A model generated the notes under the pieces. It was not told the DNA's origin and searched no databases. It was given only the letters and a program-made list of their open reading frames with translations. This document shows, piece by piece, positions 19,063 to 27,763 of a DNA stretch of 64,000 nucleotides (positions within the stretch are counted from its first letter, which is position 1; the number at the start of each line of letters is the position of its first letter). Both the position numbers and the translations under genes were made by a program. This DNA is from Pseudomonas putida (lineage in GTDB: Bacteria; Pseudomonadota; Gammaproteobacteria; Pseudomonadales; Pseudomonadaceae): positions 3,542,001 through 3,606,000 of the forward strand of contig NZ_CP029693.1 of NCBI RefSeq assembly GCF_003228315.1, given 5' to 3'.

Positions 19063-19150
19063 GTGGGAGCGAGCTTGCTCGCGATTGCGGACTGACAGTC
19101 ACCTGATTCATCGACTGACATACCGCTATCGCGAGCAAGCTCGCTCCCAC
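19063..19150. repeat. REPIN after dxs
   Basis: GTGGGAGCGAGCTTGCTCGCGAT at the left and its inverted copy at the right bound a 42-base spacer. The spacer contains GCGGACT near one end and GACATACCGC near the other, like the REPIN at 23172. It lies between dxs and btuB and occupies most of the gap. Confidence 0.9.
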
Positions 19151-19189
19151 ATTTGATTTGTGTACACCAAAAGCACCAACGGACTACCG

Positions 19190-21073
19190 ATGAAACTCTC
19201 CCCCCTCGCCCTGACGCTGACCCTGCTGCCGTCAGGCCCGCTGCTGGCCGACACCTTCGAACGCGATCAGGCCCTGAAGCTGCCCGATGTGCTGATCAGT
19301 GCCAACCGTCAGGTCGAGGCGCGCAACGACAGCAGCGCCGCCAACACGGTCTTCACCCGCGAAGACATCGACCGCCTGCAACCGGACAGCGTCACCGATC
19401 TGCTGCGCCGGGTACCGGGTGTGCAAGTCGCGCAAACCGGCGGGCGCGGCAGCCTGCCAGGCATCTACATTCGCGGCACGCAATCGGCGCAGAGCCTGGT
19501 GCTGGTGGACGGTCAACGAATCGGCACCGCAAGCTCCGGCGACAGCAACTTGCAGCACATCAACATCGAACAGGTCGAGCGCGTGGAAGTGTTGCGCGGA
19601 TCACGCTCGGTGATTTACGGCAGCGACGCGATCGGCGGGGTCATCCAGATCTTCACCCGTCGCGGCGGCGAGCCGGGCCTGCGACCGCAGTTGCACGTCG
19701 GCATTGGCAGCAATCAGACCTTTGAACGTAGCCTTGGCTTATCCGGCGGCGATGAACAGACCCGTTTCAATCTCGGCGCCAGCCTTGATGAAACCGCCGG
19801 GATCGACCGCACCCATCAGTCGTATCCCAGCGACAGCGACCATGATGCCTACCGCAACCAGTCATTCAGCCTGAGCCTCAGCCATGCCCTGAGCGAAGAC
19901 ATCGAAATCGGCGCCAACGTGCTGGATAACCGTGGCAAGAGCGAATTCGACAATCCGTTCGGCCGCTTCGACCTGAACACCTTCGAGTCCGTCCAGCAAC
20001 AACCCTACAGCGAATTCGATGTGAGCAGCGTCAGTAGCTATGTCGACGCGCGGGTCAATGAAAGCTGGAAAAGCCGCCTCGAATTCGGCCACAGCGAAAA
20101 CCGTGAAAAGACCCTCGACAAACTCAGTGATGAGCGCAGCGTGTTCAACACCTACCGCGACTCGCTGAGCTGGCAGAACGATCTGACCCTCAATGATCGC
20201 AATAGCCTGATCCTCGGCGGCGACTGGTACGAAGACCGGCTCAACAGCAGCACGGATTTCGACGAGGACAGCCGCTGGAACCGTGCGGCGTTTGTACAGC
20301 ATCGTTACCACACCGACAGCTTCTCCACCGAACTGGGCCTGCGCCGCGACCAGAACCAGCAATTCGGCGGCCAGAACAGCTGGAGCGGGACCTTCACCCT
20401 GCCGCTCAATCCCGATAACGATGTGTTGCTGACCTACAGCGAAGGTTTCCGCGCCCCGACCTTCAACGACCTGTACTACCCGGATTTCAGCAACCCGGAC
20501 CTCAAGCCAGAAACCTCGAAGAGCTATGAACTTCAATGGCGCAGTCAATTGACCGAGGACAGCCGTCTGGAGGCCTCGCTGTACCGCACCGATCTGGAAG
20601 ACGCGATCATCTTCGGCAGCAACTCGCGCCCGGAAAACGTCGCCTCCGCACGAATCAACGGCTTCGAGGCTGCCCTGAAGCAGGAGCTGTTCGGCTGGCA
20701 GAGCAACCTGGGCGTGGCGATCATCGATCCACGTGACCGCGACACCGGCCATACCCTGGCCCGCCGTGCGCGGCGCACCTTGAGCCTGGATCTGGATCGG
20801 CAGTTCGATCGCCTGGGCCTCGGCGCCAGCTGGCAGGCAGTGAGCAGCAGCTATGACGACCTGAACAATCAGCACTCGCTGGGCGGCTACGGGTTATTGG
20901 GGGTGCGCAGCAGCTGGGAGCTTAATCGCGAGATCAAGCTGGAAATGAAGGTGGATAACCTGCTGGACAAGGGTTACAGCCGGGTGCTGTACAGCCATGA
21001 AGGCAGTCAGTACGGGTATCGCGAGGAAGGCCGGGCGTTGATGTTCGGGGTGACCTGGATGCCGGAGATTTGA
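19190..21073 (+). CDS. btuB: TonB-dependent vitamin B12 receptor (BtuB-type)
   Basis: This is an outer-membrane TonB-dependent receptor of 627 residues, starting at ATG 19190 where a signal peptide (about 1-20, GPLLA-D) follows. A TonB box LPDVLISANR follows at about residues 30-39, then a plug domain (LLRRVPGVQVAQTGGRGSLPGIYIRG, VLVDGQRIGT, IEQVERVEVLRG) and a barrel ending in aromatic-rich strands. Substrate assignment to cobalamin rests on its similarity in length and plug to BtuB and on the convergent btuF gene next door. I see no cobalamin riboswitch: the whole upstream gap is REPIN plus 40 bases. Confidence 0.85.
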   Translation: MKLSPLALTLTLLPSGPLLADTFERDQALKLPDVLISANRQVEARNDSSAANTVFTREDIDRLQPDSVTDLLRRVPGVQVAQTGGRGSLPGIYIRGTQSAQSLVLVDGQRIGTASSGDSNLQHINIEQVERVEVLRGSRSVIYGSDAIGGVIQIFTRRGGEPGLRPQLHVGIGSNQTFERSLGLSGGDEQTRFNLGASLDETAGIDRTHQSYPSDSDHDAYRNQSFSLSLSHALSEDIEIGANVLDNRGKSEFDNPFGRFDLNTFESVQQQPYSEFDVSSVSSYVDARVNESWKSRLEFGHSENREKTLDKLSDERSVFNTYRDSLSWQNDLTLNDRNSLILGGDWYEDRLNSSTDFDEDSRWNRAAFVQHRYHTDSFSTELGLRRDQNQQFGGQNSWSGTFTLPLNPDNDVLLTYSEGFRAPTFNDLYYPDFSNPDLKPETSKSYELQWRSQLTEDSRLEASLYRTDLEDAIIFGSNSRPENVASARINGFEAALKQELFGWQSNLGVAIIDPRDRDTGHTLARRARRTLSLDLDRQFDRLGLGASWQAVSSSYDDLNNQHSLGGYGLLGVRSSWELNREIKLEMKVDNLLDKGYSRVLYSHEGSQYGYREEGRALMFGVTWMPEI

Positions 21074-21103
21074 TCTGAAGTTTGTGGTGACTGCACTGGC
21101 CTC

Positions 21104-21193
21104 ATCGCGGGCAAGCCTTGCTCCTACAGGGCTTGCGTGTGCGCCAACATTGGGTGCGACACAAAACCTGTAGGAGCAAGGCTTGCCCGCGAT
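21104..21193. repeat. REPIN, GCAAGGCTTGCCCGC class, between btuB and btuF
   Basis: ATCGCGGGCAAGCCTTGCTCCTAC and its inverted copy face each other across a spacer of about 40 bases. This is the second REP sequence class of the window, seen also at 36230, 50618 and 54501. It separates two convergent genes and may terminate both. Confidence 0.9.
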
Positions 21194-21208
21194 GGTCGCA
21201 CCCCGGTC

Positions 21209-22009
21209 TCAACGATCGGGCGCGATCAGTTGACATAACCTGGCCGTCGCCTCGACCATCTGCCCGCTCGGCCGCTCAAGGCCTTTGTCAGTCACCAACA
21301 GCAGCTGCTTGCGAACCACCGCATCGACTTGCGGCCAGGCTCGCCACGCATCGAGCTGCGCCTGATCACCCGCCAGTATCACCTCGGGATTACGCTGCAA
21401 CACCGCTTCCACGCTGACTTGCGGCGCCGGCAACGTCAGGTCGGCAAATACGTTGCGAACCCCGCAAACCTCAAGGGCGTCGCTGATGATCTGCCCACCG
21501 CCGACGGTGTAGAGCGGCCTATCCCAGATTTGATAGAACCCGCGCAACGGCTGATCCCGCCGATAGCGCTGACGCAGCTCCGTCAGCCGCCGACGCAAAT
21601 CGTTGGCCAGCTTGCTCCCGCGCTCGGGTCGCCCAAGCTGTTCGGCGATGGCTTCGATCTGTGCGGTGAGTTGGTCAAGGTTGTGCGGTTCGGCGACGAA
21701 GGTGGGGATGTTCAGGCGTTTGAGTTGCTCGCGCTGGGCCGGGCCGACACTGCCGGGCCAGAGCAATAGCAAATCGGGTTTCAGGCTAAGCAGCCGCTCC
21801 ATATCCAACTGGCCGTAGCGGCCAACGGAAGGCAGGTCCTTGAGTTCGGCCGGACGCTCGCCGGCGTCCAGCACACCCACCAGCAGGTCGGTCGAGCCCA
21901 GTTCGACCACGATTTCCGAGAGCGACGGCGCAAGGCTGACTACTCGCTCGGCTGCCGCTGCGGCAGCGCTGAACGCCAGCAGCAGACAGCCCAGCCAGAC
22001 AGCACGCAT
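21209..22009 (-). CDS. btuF: periplasmic cobalamin-binding protein
   Basis: The 266-residue protein is a class III periplasmic binding protein of the BtuF/TroA type with a signal peptide (about 1-20). Diagnostic features are RVVSLAPSLSEIVVELG at the start of the mature protein, DLLLLWPG in the first lobe, the long backbone helix and ILAGD in the second lobe. In E. coli BtuF delivers vitamin B12 from the receptor BtuB to BtuCD; btuB lies convergently next to it here, though btuCD is not in the window. It overlaps the preceding small membrane protein gene at TGATG, so the two are translationally coupled with ribA upstream. Confidence 0.9.
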   Translation of the reverse strand: MRAVWLGCLLLAFSAAAAAAERVVSLAPSLSEIVVELGSTDLLVGVLDAGERPAELKDLPSVGRYGQLDMERLLSLKPDLLLLWPGSVGPAQREQLKRLNIPTFVAEPHNLDQLTAQIEAIAEQLGRPERGSKLANDLRRRLTELRQRYRRDQPLRGFYQIWDRPLYTVGGGQIISDALEVCGVRNVFADLTLPAPQVSVEAVLQRNPEVILAGDQAQLDAWRAWPQVDAVVRKQLLLVTDKGLERPSGQMVEATARLCQLIAPDR

Positions 22010-22428
22010 CAGGCCAGCTGGCGCGGGATACGGTAGAGGTAGAACAGCACGGCGGTTGAAAGCGCCAGCAACATCAATGGCACCGCTTCAAGGCCGACGA
22101 ATACGGCCAGTGCACCAATCCACGCCGGCAGGCTGGCAGCGAGGAATGCCATGCGCCGCCGGGCGGCCAGGCTGATCCAGGCCGCGGGTTCGTCCTGGGT
22201 GTCGAGGGCTTTTTGCGTGGCGATCAGCGCGTGTTTGTAGCGACCGAAAAACTTCAGGCTGACAAACATCGAGGCCACGCCAGCAATGAAAAACGGCATC
22301 GCCAGCACCGGCAGGATCGCCTCACCCTGGCCGAACACGCCGTTGATGATGAACAGCGGCAACAGCGCCAGCGCAAAGTATTGCCACCAGTTGACGGTCA
22401 GCCGGCGTCTCACTTGACCACGGGTCAC
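22009..22428 (-). CDS. small multi-pass membrane protein between ribA and btuF
   Basis: This 139-residue protein has a basic N-terminus followed by four hydrophobic helices (about 15-28, 40-60, 96-110 and 115-132). I do not recognise a named family; a gene of this type occurs at the same position in other Pseudomonas. It starts with GTG at 22428 inside the stop of ribA (GTGA overlap) and overlaps btuF by TGATG, so the three genes form a coupled unit. The function is unknown. Confidence 0.8.
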   Translation of the reverse strand: MTRGQVRRRLTVNWWQYFALALLPLFIINGVFGQGEAILPVLAMPFFIAGVASMFVSLKFFGRYKHALIATQKALDTQDEPAAWISLAARRRMAFLAASLPAWIGALAVFVGLEAVPLMLLALSTAVLFYLYRIPRQLA

Positions 22429-23042
22429 GCCCGGTCTACCTCGCCCTGATGCTCATTGCCCATCATGTGGTCCAGCTTGCTGGCCTTGGTCGCCAGGTAG
22501 AGTTTGTTGTGCGGGTTGTGCCCGGTGTGCAGTGGCACGCGCTCGGCAACCACGATGCCCATGTCAGTCAAGGCTTTGACCTTGCGCGGGTTGTTGGTCA
22601 TCAGGCGCAGGGATTTCACGCCCAGGTGCTCCAGCATCGGCAGGCACATGGCGTAGTCACGCTGGTCGGCGGCAAAGCCCAGGCGCTCGTTGGCTTCCAC
22701 GGTGTCGGCACCGCCGTCCTGCAATTCGTAGGCGCGGATCTTGTTCAACAGGCCAATGCCACGGCCTTCCTGACGCAAGTACAGCAACACGCCACGGCCT
22801 TCACGGGCGATGGCCTGCAGTGCGGCCTCCAGTTGCGAGCCGCAGTCGCAACGCTGGCTGAACAAGGCGTCGCCCGTCAGGCATTCGGAATGCAAGCGGC
22901 CGAGCACCGGGGCACCGTCGGCGATCTCACCCAGGCTCAGCACAACGTGCTCGCGGCCGGTGGCTTCATCGAGAAAGCCGTGCATGGTGAATTGCGCAAA
23001 AGGCGTTGGCAGCTTGGAAGCGGCGACAAAAACGACAGGCAC
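22425..23042 (-). CDS. ribA: GTP cyclohydrolase II
   Basis: The 205-residue enzyme opens GTP to 2,5-diamino-6-ribosylamino-pyrimidinone phosphate, the committed step of riboflavin synthesis. The zinc site is complete: Cys54, Cys65 and Cys67 in [27 protein letters not shown] and NNPRKV are the GTP-binding and family motifs. The start is GTG at 23042. It is the catalytic copy; the cyclohydrolase-like half of ribBA at 26641 lacks these cysteines. It is separated from the main rib cluster and heads a short operon with a membrane protein and btuF. Confidence 0.97.
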   Translation of the reverse strand: MPVVFVAASKLPTPFAQFTMHGFLDEATGREHVVLSLGEIADGAPVLGRLHSECLTGDALFSQRCDCGSQLEAALQAIAREGRGVLLYLRQEGRGIGLLNKIRAYELQDGGADTVEANERLGFAADQRDYAMCLPMLEHLGVKSLRLMTNNPRKVKALTDMGIVVAERVPLHTGHNPHNKLYLATKASKLDHMMGNEHQGEVDRA

Positions 23043-23123
23043 CGGTGTGCTCCTGATCTAAAAAGTCCGAGATTCGCTGGACGGCATTGTAACAGCAGGT
23101 TCCAGCCGACGCTTAGGCTGAAT

Positions 23124-23146
23124 TATCGAGGATAACTATCGATAAG
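23124..23146. promoter_or_regulatory. inverted repeat in the ribA upstream region
   Basis: TTATCGA at 23124-23130 and TCGATAA at 23140-23146 form a perfect 7-base inverted repeat with a 9-base spacer, about 80 bases upstream of the ribA start. The spacing and T/A-rich ends are compatible with a dimeric regulator such as a LysR-type protein. No known box is matched exactly. Confidence 0.35.
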
Positions 23147-23171
23147 TTTGATATCTGGCCCATAGCCACCT

Positions 23172-23260
23172 GTAGGAGCGAGCCTGCTCGCGATAGCGGA
23201 CTTCCAGCCGAGGAAGATGTTGAATGACATACCGCATTCGCGAGCAGGCTCGCTCCTACA
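23172..23260. repeat. REPIN upstream of ribA
   Basis: GTAGGAGCGAGCCTGCTCGCGAT and its inverted copy bound a spacer with GCGGACT at one end and GACATACCGC at the other, as in the REPIN at 19063. It lies downstream of the binding-protein gene at 23291. Confidence 0.9.
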
Positions 23261-23290
23261 AGGGATACAGCGCCGATCGTGAAATTGCGG

Positions 23291-24028
23291 TCAGTTCGTG
23301 TCGAAAGGATACGGCTGTTTCCAGCGCTCGAAAATCGGCTTCAACTCGCCGCTTTTCACCAAATGCTCCATTCGCTCATCGAAGAGCGCCATCAGTGCGC
23401 GGGCCTGGGGGGTCTTGGCGAAACACAGGTAAAGCGGCAGTTCGGCAATATGGGTGCGGCGCAGCTGGGAGGGATCCTTGGCCCGGTTGAGGACGAAATC
23501 GACTTCGGTCAGCGCGTCGATGTAGTAGTCGACGCGCTTGTAGGTCAGCATCGAAACGATCCCCGTGCGCCGAACCACTTCATCGTAGTGGCGCACGTTG
23601 GGCAGGTAATTCTGGTAGTCGTAGCCACGAACCCAGGCGAGTCGATAATCACCCAGGGTCTCTGGCGTCGGCATGGGACTGCTGGCCAGGCCCAGGGCAT
23701 AGATGTGATCGGTATCGAAGTTCCAGCGGGGATAGAGCAGTTGCTCGGCCTCATCGCGATAGGAGCCGACACAGGCATCCACTTCGCCACGCTCGGCCAG
23801 GCCGATGGAACGCAGATAGGGTTCGGTACGGATATCCAGCTTGACGCCCGCCGGCTCGAACACCTTGCGCAGAACGTCCCAGCCCAATCCCTGGCCATTG
23901 GCGGCGGTGTAGTCTTCCCATTCCTCGCTGGCCAGGTAAATCACGGACGGTGTCGTCGCGGCCTCCTCTGCCCGGGCGAACGAGCAGAACAAGGCCAGCA
24001 CCATCACCATCAAACCGCGTAGAGCCAT
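23291..24028 (-). CDS. periplasmic amino-acid-type solute-binding protein
   Basis: This 245-residue secreted protein is of the bacterial extracellular solute-binding family 3 (polar amino acid binding fold). I start it at ATG 24028 (GGGAG about ten bases upstream), which leaves a signal peptide ending SFARA. Typical features are EEWEDYTAANGQGLGWDVLRKVFEPAG for strand and helix one, DACVGSYRDEAE for the ligand loop, and the final FDERMEHLVKSGELKPIFERW. No transporter genes are nearby, so it may be an orphan sensor or receptor rather than an ABC importer component. It follows pgpA by 53 bases. Confidence 0.85.
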   Translation of the reverse strand: MALRGLMVMVLALFCSFARAEEAATTPSVIYLASEEWEDYTAANGQGLGWDVLRKVFEPAGVKLDIRTEPYLRSIGLAERGEVDACVGSYRDEAEQLLYPRWNFDTDHIYALGLASSPMPTPETLGDYRLAWVRGYDYQNYLPNVRHYDEVVRRTGIVSMLTYKRVDYYIDALTEVDFVLNRAKDPSQLRRTHIAELPLYLCFAKTPQARALMALFDERMEHLVKSGELKPIFERWKQPYPFDTN

Positions 24029-24081
24029 CCTTGATTCTCCCAGTTGAAAAGCTCCCGGCCAGCGCCTCATGACCTCTCCGG

Positions 24082-24585
24082 TCAGGCGAACATGCGCACC
24101 AGGCCTTGCATGGCCAGCCAGGCAAACACGCCGGCCAACACGTCATCGAGCATGATCCCGACACCACCGTGTACGTGCCGGTCTATCCAGCGTATCGGCC
24201 AGGGTTTGAGAATATCGAAGAAGCGGAACATCAAGAAACCTGCCAGCAGCCACTGCCAGCCTTCGGGCACCAGCCACAGGGTGATCCACATCCCGACCAT
24301 CTCGTCCCAGACGATGCCTTCATGGTCGTGCACGCGCAAATCGTCGGCCACCTTGCCGCACAGCCAGAAGCCGAACAGCATGGTGATGCCCAGCATCAGC
24401 CAGTAGCCCCAGTCGGGCAGCATTTGCCACAACGGGATAAAGGGTAGCGCAACTAACGAACCCCAGGTGCCCGGTGCCTTGGGCAAGGTCCCCGAGCCGA
24501 AGCCAAACGCGAGGAAATGCCATGGATTGCGCCAGACCGACGGCGGTACGTTTTCCGCCGGGACTTGCTTGGGATGGTCGGTCAC
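24082..24585 (-). CDS. pgpA: phosphatidylglycerophosphatase A
   Basis: The 167-residue inner-membrane enzyme dephosphorylates phosphatidylglycerophosphate to phosphatidylglycerol. The PgpA motif is present: GFGSGTLPKAPGTWGS near the N-terminus, and DEMVGMWITL plus FRFFDILKPWPI further on, with a terminal DDVLAGVFA. Start is GTG at 24585, which overlaps the stop of thiL (GTGA). It belongs to the ribD-to-pgpA minus-strand run. Confidence 0.96.
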   Translation of the reverse strand: MTDHPKQVPAENVPPSVWRNPWHFLAFGFGSGTLPKAPGTWGSLVALPFIPLWQMLPDWGYWLMLGITMLFGFWLCGKVADDLRVHDHEGIVWDEMVGMWITLWLVPEGWQWLLAGFLMFRFFDILKPWPIRWIDRHVHGGVGIMLDDVLAGVFAWLAMQGLVRMFA

Positions 24586-25547
24586 GGTGTCTCCCGAAAA
24601 TGTTGGTAACCCCGGGTTTGCGGGGTGATGTCTTGTCCGTCCGTATCCAGCAGCGTCACGCCCTGCCCGCTCACCACGCGCCCGATCACATGTATCGGCC
24701 AGCCGTCGGCCAGCAATGACGGCAACTCGACGGACGGTAGGGTGAAGGCCAGGACGTAATCGTCACCGCCACTGAGCGCGGCGTTTTGCGCGCCCGCCTG
24801 ACCGAGAAAAGACATCAGCGCAGCCGACAGAGGCAAGCGTTCAAGCTCGACCTGAAGGCCGACGTTCGATGCCAGGGCGATGTGCCCGCAATCGGCAAGC
24901 AGGCCGTCGGAGATGTCCATCGCCGAGGTGGCCTTGCCGCGCAGCGCGATGCCCAAACCCAGCTGTGGTTGCGGCGACCAGTAGTGCGCCAGCAGCGGTT
25001 CGGCGATGGCGGCCTCGGCAGTGCGTTGGCCAAGCACCAGCGGCAATGCACCGGCCGCGTTGCCCAACTCGCCGCCCACACACAGCAGATCGCCGGGTTG
25101 CGCGCCACTACGGGTCAACGCCTGGCCTGCCGGCACCCGGCCGAACACGGTCATGGTCAGGCTCAGCGGCCCACGGGTGGTATCACCGCCCACCAGTGCG
25201 ACGCCGCAACTTTGCGCCATGTGGTTCAACCCACGGGCATAGGCTTGCAGCCAGTCGGAGGTCACCGCCGGCAAGGTCAGGGCAAGGGTAAAGGCTATGG
25301 GGTTGGCACCCATGGCGGCCAGGTCGCTGACCGCAACGGCCAGCGAGCGCTGACCGAGCAGAAACGGATCGCAGGGGTCTGCGAAATGCACACCGGCCAC
25401 GAGGGTGTCGGTGGAAATCGCCAACTGCTCCCCGGGGGGAACAGCCAGCAAGGCGCAGTCATCGCCGATCCCGAGAGCAACGCCTTCGCCGCCCTGCGCA
25501 CAGGGCGCGGCGGCGAAGAAATTGCGGATCAGCTCAAACTCGCCCAT
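24582..25547 (-). CDS. thiL: thiamine-monophosphate kinase
   Basis: The 321-residue cytoplasmic kinase phosphorylates thiamine monophosphate to the active diphosphate. I start it at ATG 25547 (MGEFELIRNFF, the usual ThiL beginning); a longer reading from 25568 would lack a family match. GIGDDCALL, STDTLVAGVHF with Asp residues for magnesium, VGGDTTRGPLSLTM and MDISDGLLADCGHIA are all typical. It lies 28 bases after nusB and overlaps pgpA. Confidence 0.97.
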   Translation of the reverse strand: MGEFELIRNFFAAAPCAQGGEGVALGIGDDCALLAVPPGEQLAISTDTLVAGVHFADPCDPFLLGQRSLAVAVSDLAAMGANPIAFTLALTLPAVTSDWLQAYARGLNHMAQSCGVALVGGDTTRGPLSLTMTVFGRVPAGQALTRSGAQPGDLLCVGGELGNAAGALPLVLGQRTAEAAIAEPLLAHYWSPQPQLGLGIALRGKATSAMDISDGLLADCGHIALASNVGLQVELERLPLSAALMSFLGQAGAQNAALSGGDDYVLAFTLPSVELPSLLADGWPIHVIGRVVSGQGVTLLDTDGQDITPQTRGYQHFRETP

Positions 25548-25575
25548 GGCCTGGTGTCGACACTCCAAGCGCCGA

Positions 25576-26076
25576 TCAGCGCTTGAACGCCTTCACTTCA
25601 GCTTCACGCAGACGCGGAGCCAGCTTGTCGAGCACACCGTTGACGAACTTGTGGCCGTCGGTGGAACCGAAGACCTTGGCCAGTTCGATACCTTCGTTGA
25701 TCACAACGCGGTACGGCACGTCGACGCGCTTGAGCAGTTCCCAGGTGGACAGGCGCAGAACCGCCAGTTCAACCGGGTCCAGCTCTTCGATGGTCAAGTC
25801 CAGGCATGGCTTGAGCGCGGTGTCGATTTCGGTCTTGAACTGCGGAACCCCGTGCAGGATTTCGCGGAAGTAGGCGCCATCGACATCGGTGAAATCGTTA
25901 TCGACCCGGAACTGCGCTTCGATCTCGTTCAGCGACTGCTTGGCCATGTGCCATTGGTACAGCGCCTGGGTCGCGAGCTGACGGGCTTCGCGACGCTTGG
26001 CGCTTTTCGATGGCTTGCCGGCATCCGCAGGCTTTGGATCGCGCGGGTTGAAACGATCGCTTTCGTCGCTAATCAC
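25576..26076 (-). CDS. nusB: transcription antitermination factor NusB
   Basis: The 166-residue all-helical RNA-binding protein works with NusE (S10) at boxA in antitermination, notably of rRNA operons. Recognisable segments are [69 protein letters not shown]. The start is GTG at 26076, overlapping the stop of ribH (GTGA). The N-terminus has about 20 extra charged residues relative to E. coli NusB, common in Pseudomonas. Confidence 0.97.
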   Translation of the reverse strand: MISDESDRFNPRDPKPADAGKPSKSAKRREARQLATQALYQWHMAKQSLNEIEAQFRVDNDFTDVDGAYFREILHGVPQFKTEIDTALKPCLDLTIEELDPVELAVLRLSTWELLKRVDVPYRVVINEGIELAKVFGSTDGHKFVNGVLDKLAPRLREAEVKAFKR

Positions 26077-26549
26077 TTGGCCTCCAACTGCGCCAGCAGG
26101 CTGACCATTTCCAGAGCGGACAGGGCAGCTTCAGCACCTTTGTTACCGGCCTTGGTGCCGGAACGTTCGATGGCTTGCTCGATGGAATCAACGGTCAGGA
26201 CGCCGAAAGCGACCGGTACGCCGAATTCCATGGACACCTGGGCCAGGCCCTTGGTGCATTCGCCCGCCACGTATTCAAAGTGTGGAGTGCCGCCACGAAT
26301 GACCGCGCCCAAGGCGATGATTGCCGCGAACTCGCCCTTCTGAGCGACTTTCTGCGCAACCAGCGGGATTTCGAAGGCGCCAGGGGCGCGGATGATGGTG
26401 ATGTCGCTTTCGCTCACGCCATGGCGAACCAGGGCATCAACTGCACCGCTGACCAGGCTTTCAACGACGAAGCTGTTGAAACGGCCCACTACCAGAGCGT
26501 AGCGGCCTTTAGGGGCGATGAAGGTACCTTCGATGGTCTTCAGGGTCAT
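26073..26549 (-). CDS. ribH: 6,7-dimethyl-8-ribityllumazine synthase
   Basis: The 158-residue enzyme joins the pyrimidinedione from the ribD branch with dihydroxybutanone phosphate to form lumazine, the direct riboflavin precursor; it assembles into hollow capsids or smaller oligomers. [49 protein letters not shown] (with the catalytic His) and [15 protein letters not shown] are diagnostic. It lies 91 bases after ribBA, the longest gap in the cluster. Confidence 0.97.
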   Translation of the reverse strand: MTLKTIEGTFIAPKGRYALVVGRFNSFVVESLVSGAVDALVRHGVSESDITIIRAPGAFEIPLVAQKVAQKGEFAAIIALGAVIRGGTPHFEYVAGECTKGLAQVSMEFGVPVAFGVLTVDSIEQAIERSGTKAGNKGAEAALSALEMVSLLAQLEAK

Positions 26550-26640
26550 TCGATAGATCTCTTAAAGAGCCGGGACGCGTCTCGTACGCGTCCCTCGGTG
26601 ATTTATTTGCCGCGAATTCAGGGCCGGAAACAACCGGTCA

Positions 26641-27732
26641 TTATTCGGAGGGCACGTATTCTACAACTTCCAGATCGAAACCGGATATCGCATTAAATTT
26701 CATCGGCGCCGACATCAGGCGCATTTTGCGCACGCCCAGGTCCCGCAGGATCTGCGAACCAGCACCCACAGTGCTGTAGGTGGTCGGTTTTTTCACCGCC
26801 AGGTGATCGGCGGTTTCACGAATGTGCGCCAGCAATACGTCGCCATCCAGTGGATGGCCGAGCAACAGCACCACACCGCTACCGGCCTCGGCAACCGCGG
26901 ACATGGCGGCGCGCAGGCTCCAGCGGCCCGGTTGCTTGACCATCAGCAGGTCACGCAGCGGGTCCATGTTGTGTACACGCACCAGGGTCGGTTCTTCGGC
27001 GCAGATGTTGCCCAGGGTCAGGGCCATGTGCACGTCGCCTTCCACGGCATCACGATAGGTCACCAGGTTGAATTGGCCCAGTTCGCTGTCCAAAGGCTGC
27101 TCGGCAATCCGCTGAACGGTACGTTCGTGGATCATCCGGTAGTGAATCAGGTCGGCGATGGTGCCGATCTTGATGTTGTGTTCGGCTGCGAACGTTTCCA
27201 GTTCGGCACGGCGGGACATGGTGCCGTCGTCGTTCATCACTTCGCAGATCACGCCGCTCGGCTCGAAACCCGCCATGCGCGCCAAGTCGCAGGCCGCCTC
27301 GGTGTGGCCGGCACGGGCCAGGGTGCCACCGGCCTGGGCCATCAGCGGGAAGATGTGGCCGGGGCTGACGATGTCTTCAGCCTTGGCGTCTTTCGCCGCG
27401 GCCGCCTGTACGGTGCGGGCACGGTCGGCGGCGGAAATGCCGGTGGTCACGCCGGTGGCCGCTTCGATCGACACGGTGAACTTGGTGCCGAAACCGGAAC
27501 CGTTGCGCGGCGCCATCAGCGGCAGCTTGAGCGTTTCGCAGCGCTCGCGGGTCATCGGCATGCAGATCAGGCCACGGGCGTGTTTGGCCATGAAGTTGAT
27601 GTGCTCGGGCTGGCAGCACTCGGCGGCCATGATCAGGTCGCCTTCGTTCTCGCGGTCTTCGTCATCCATGAGGATGACCATCTTGCCTTGGCGGATGTCT
27701 TCAACCAGTTCTTCGATGCTATTGAGCGCCAC
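26641..27732 (-). CDS. ribBA: 3,4-dihydroxy-2-butanone 4-phosphate synthase with cyclohydrolase-like half
   Basis: The 363-residue protein makes the four-carbon unit of riboflavin from ribulose 5-phosphate. Residues 1-200 are a complete DHBP synthase with DDEDRENEGD at 23-32 and GHTEAACDLARMAG. Residues about 206-363 have the outline of GTP cyclohydrolase II, but the zinc-binding Cys-x2-GD...CxC segment is replaced by VRVHNMDPLRDLL, so this half should be inactive. The genuine cyclohydrolase is ribA at 22425. The start is GTG at 27732, six bases after a GGGGG site. Confidence 0.96.
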   Translation of the reverse strand: MALNSIEELVEDIRQGKMVILMDDEDRENEGDLIMAAECCQPEHINFMAKHARGLICMPMTRERCETLKLPLMAPRNGSGFGTKFTVSIEAATGVTTGISAADRARTVQAAAAKDAKAEDIVSPGHIFPLMAQAGGTLARAGHTEAACDLARMAGFEPSGVICEVMNDDGTMSRRAELETFAAEHNIKIGTIADLIHYRMIHERTVQRIAEQPLDSELGQFNLVTYRDAVEGDVHMALTLGNICAEEPTLVRVHNMDPLRDLLMVKQPGRWSLRAAMSAVAEAGSGVVLLLGHPLDGDVLLAHIRETADHLAVKKPTTYSTVGAGSQILRDLGVRKMRLMSAPMKFNAISGFDLEVVEYVPSE

Positions 27733-27763
27733 AAGGCACCCCCATTCTTTTAGAAATTGAGAT

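Noticed and set aside
17231..19150. A long minus-strand open frame opposite dxs
   Set aside because: Same cause; dxs on the plus strand is complete and conserved.
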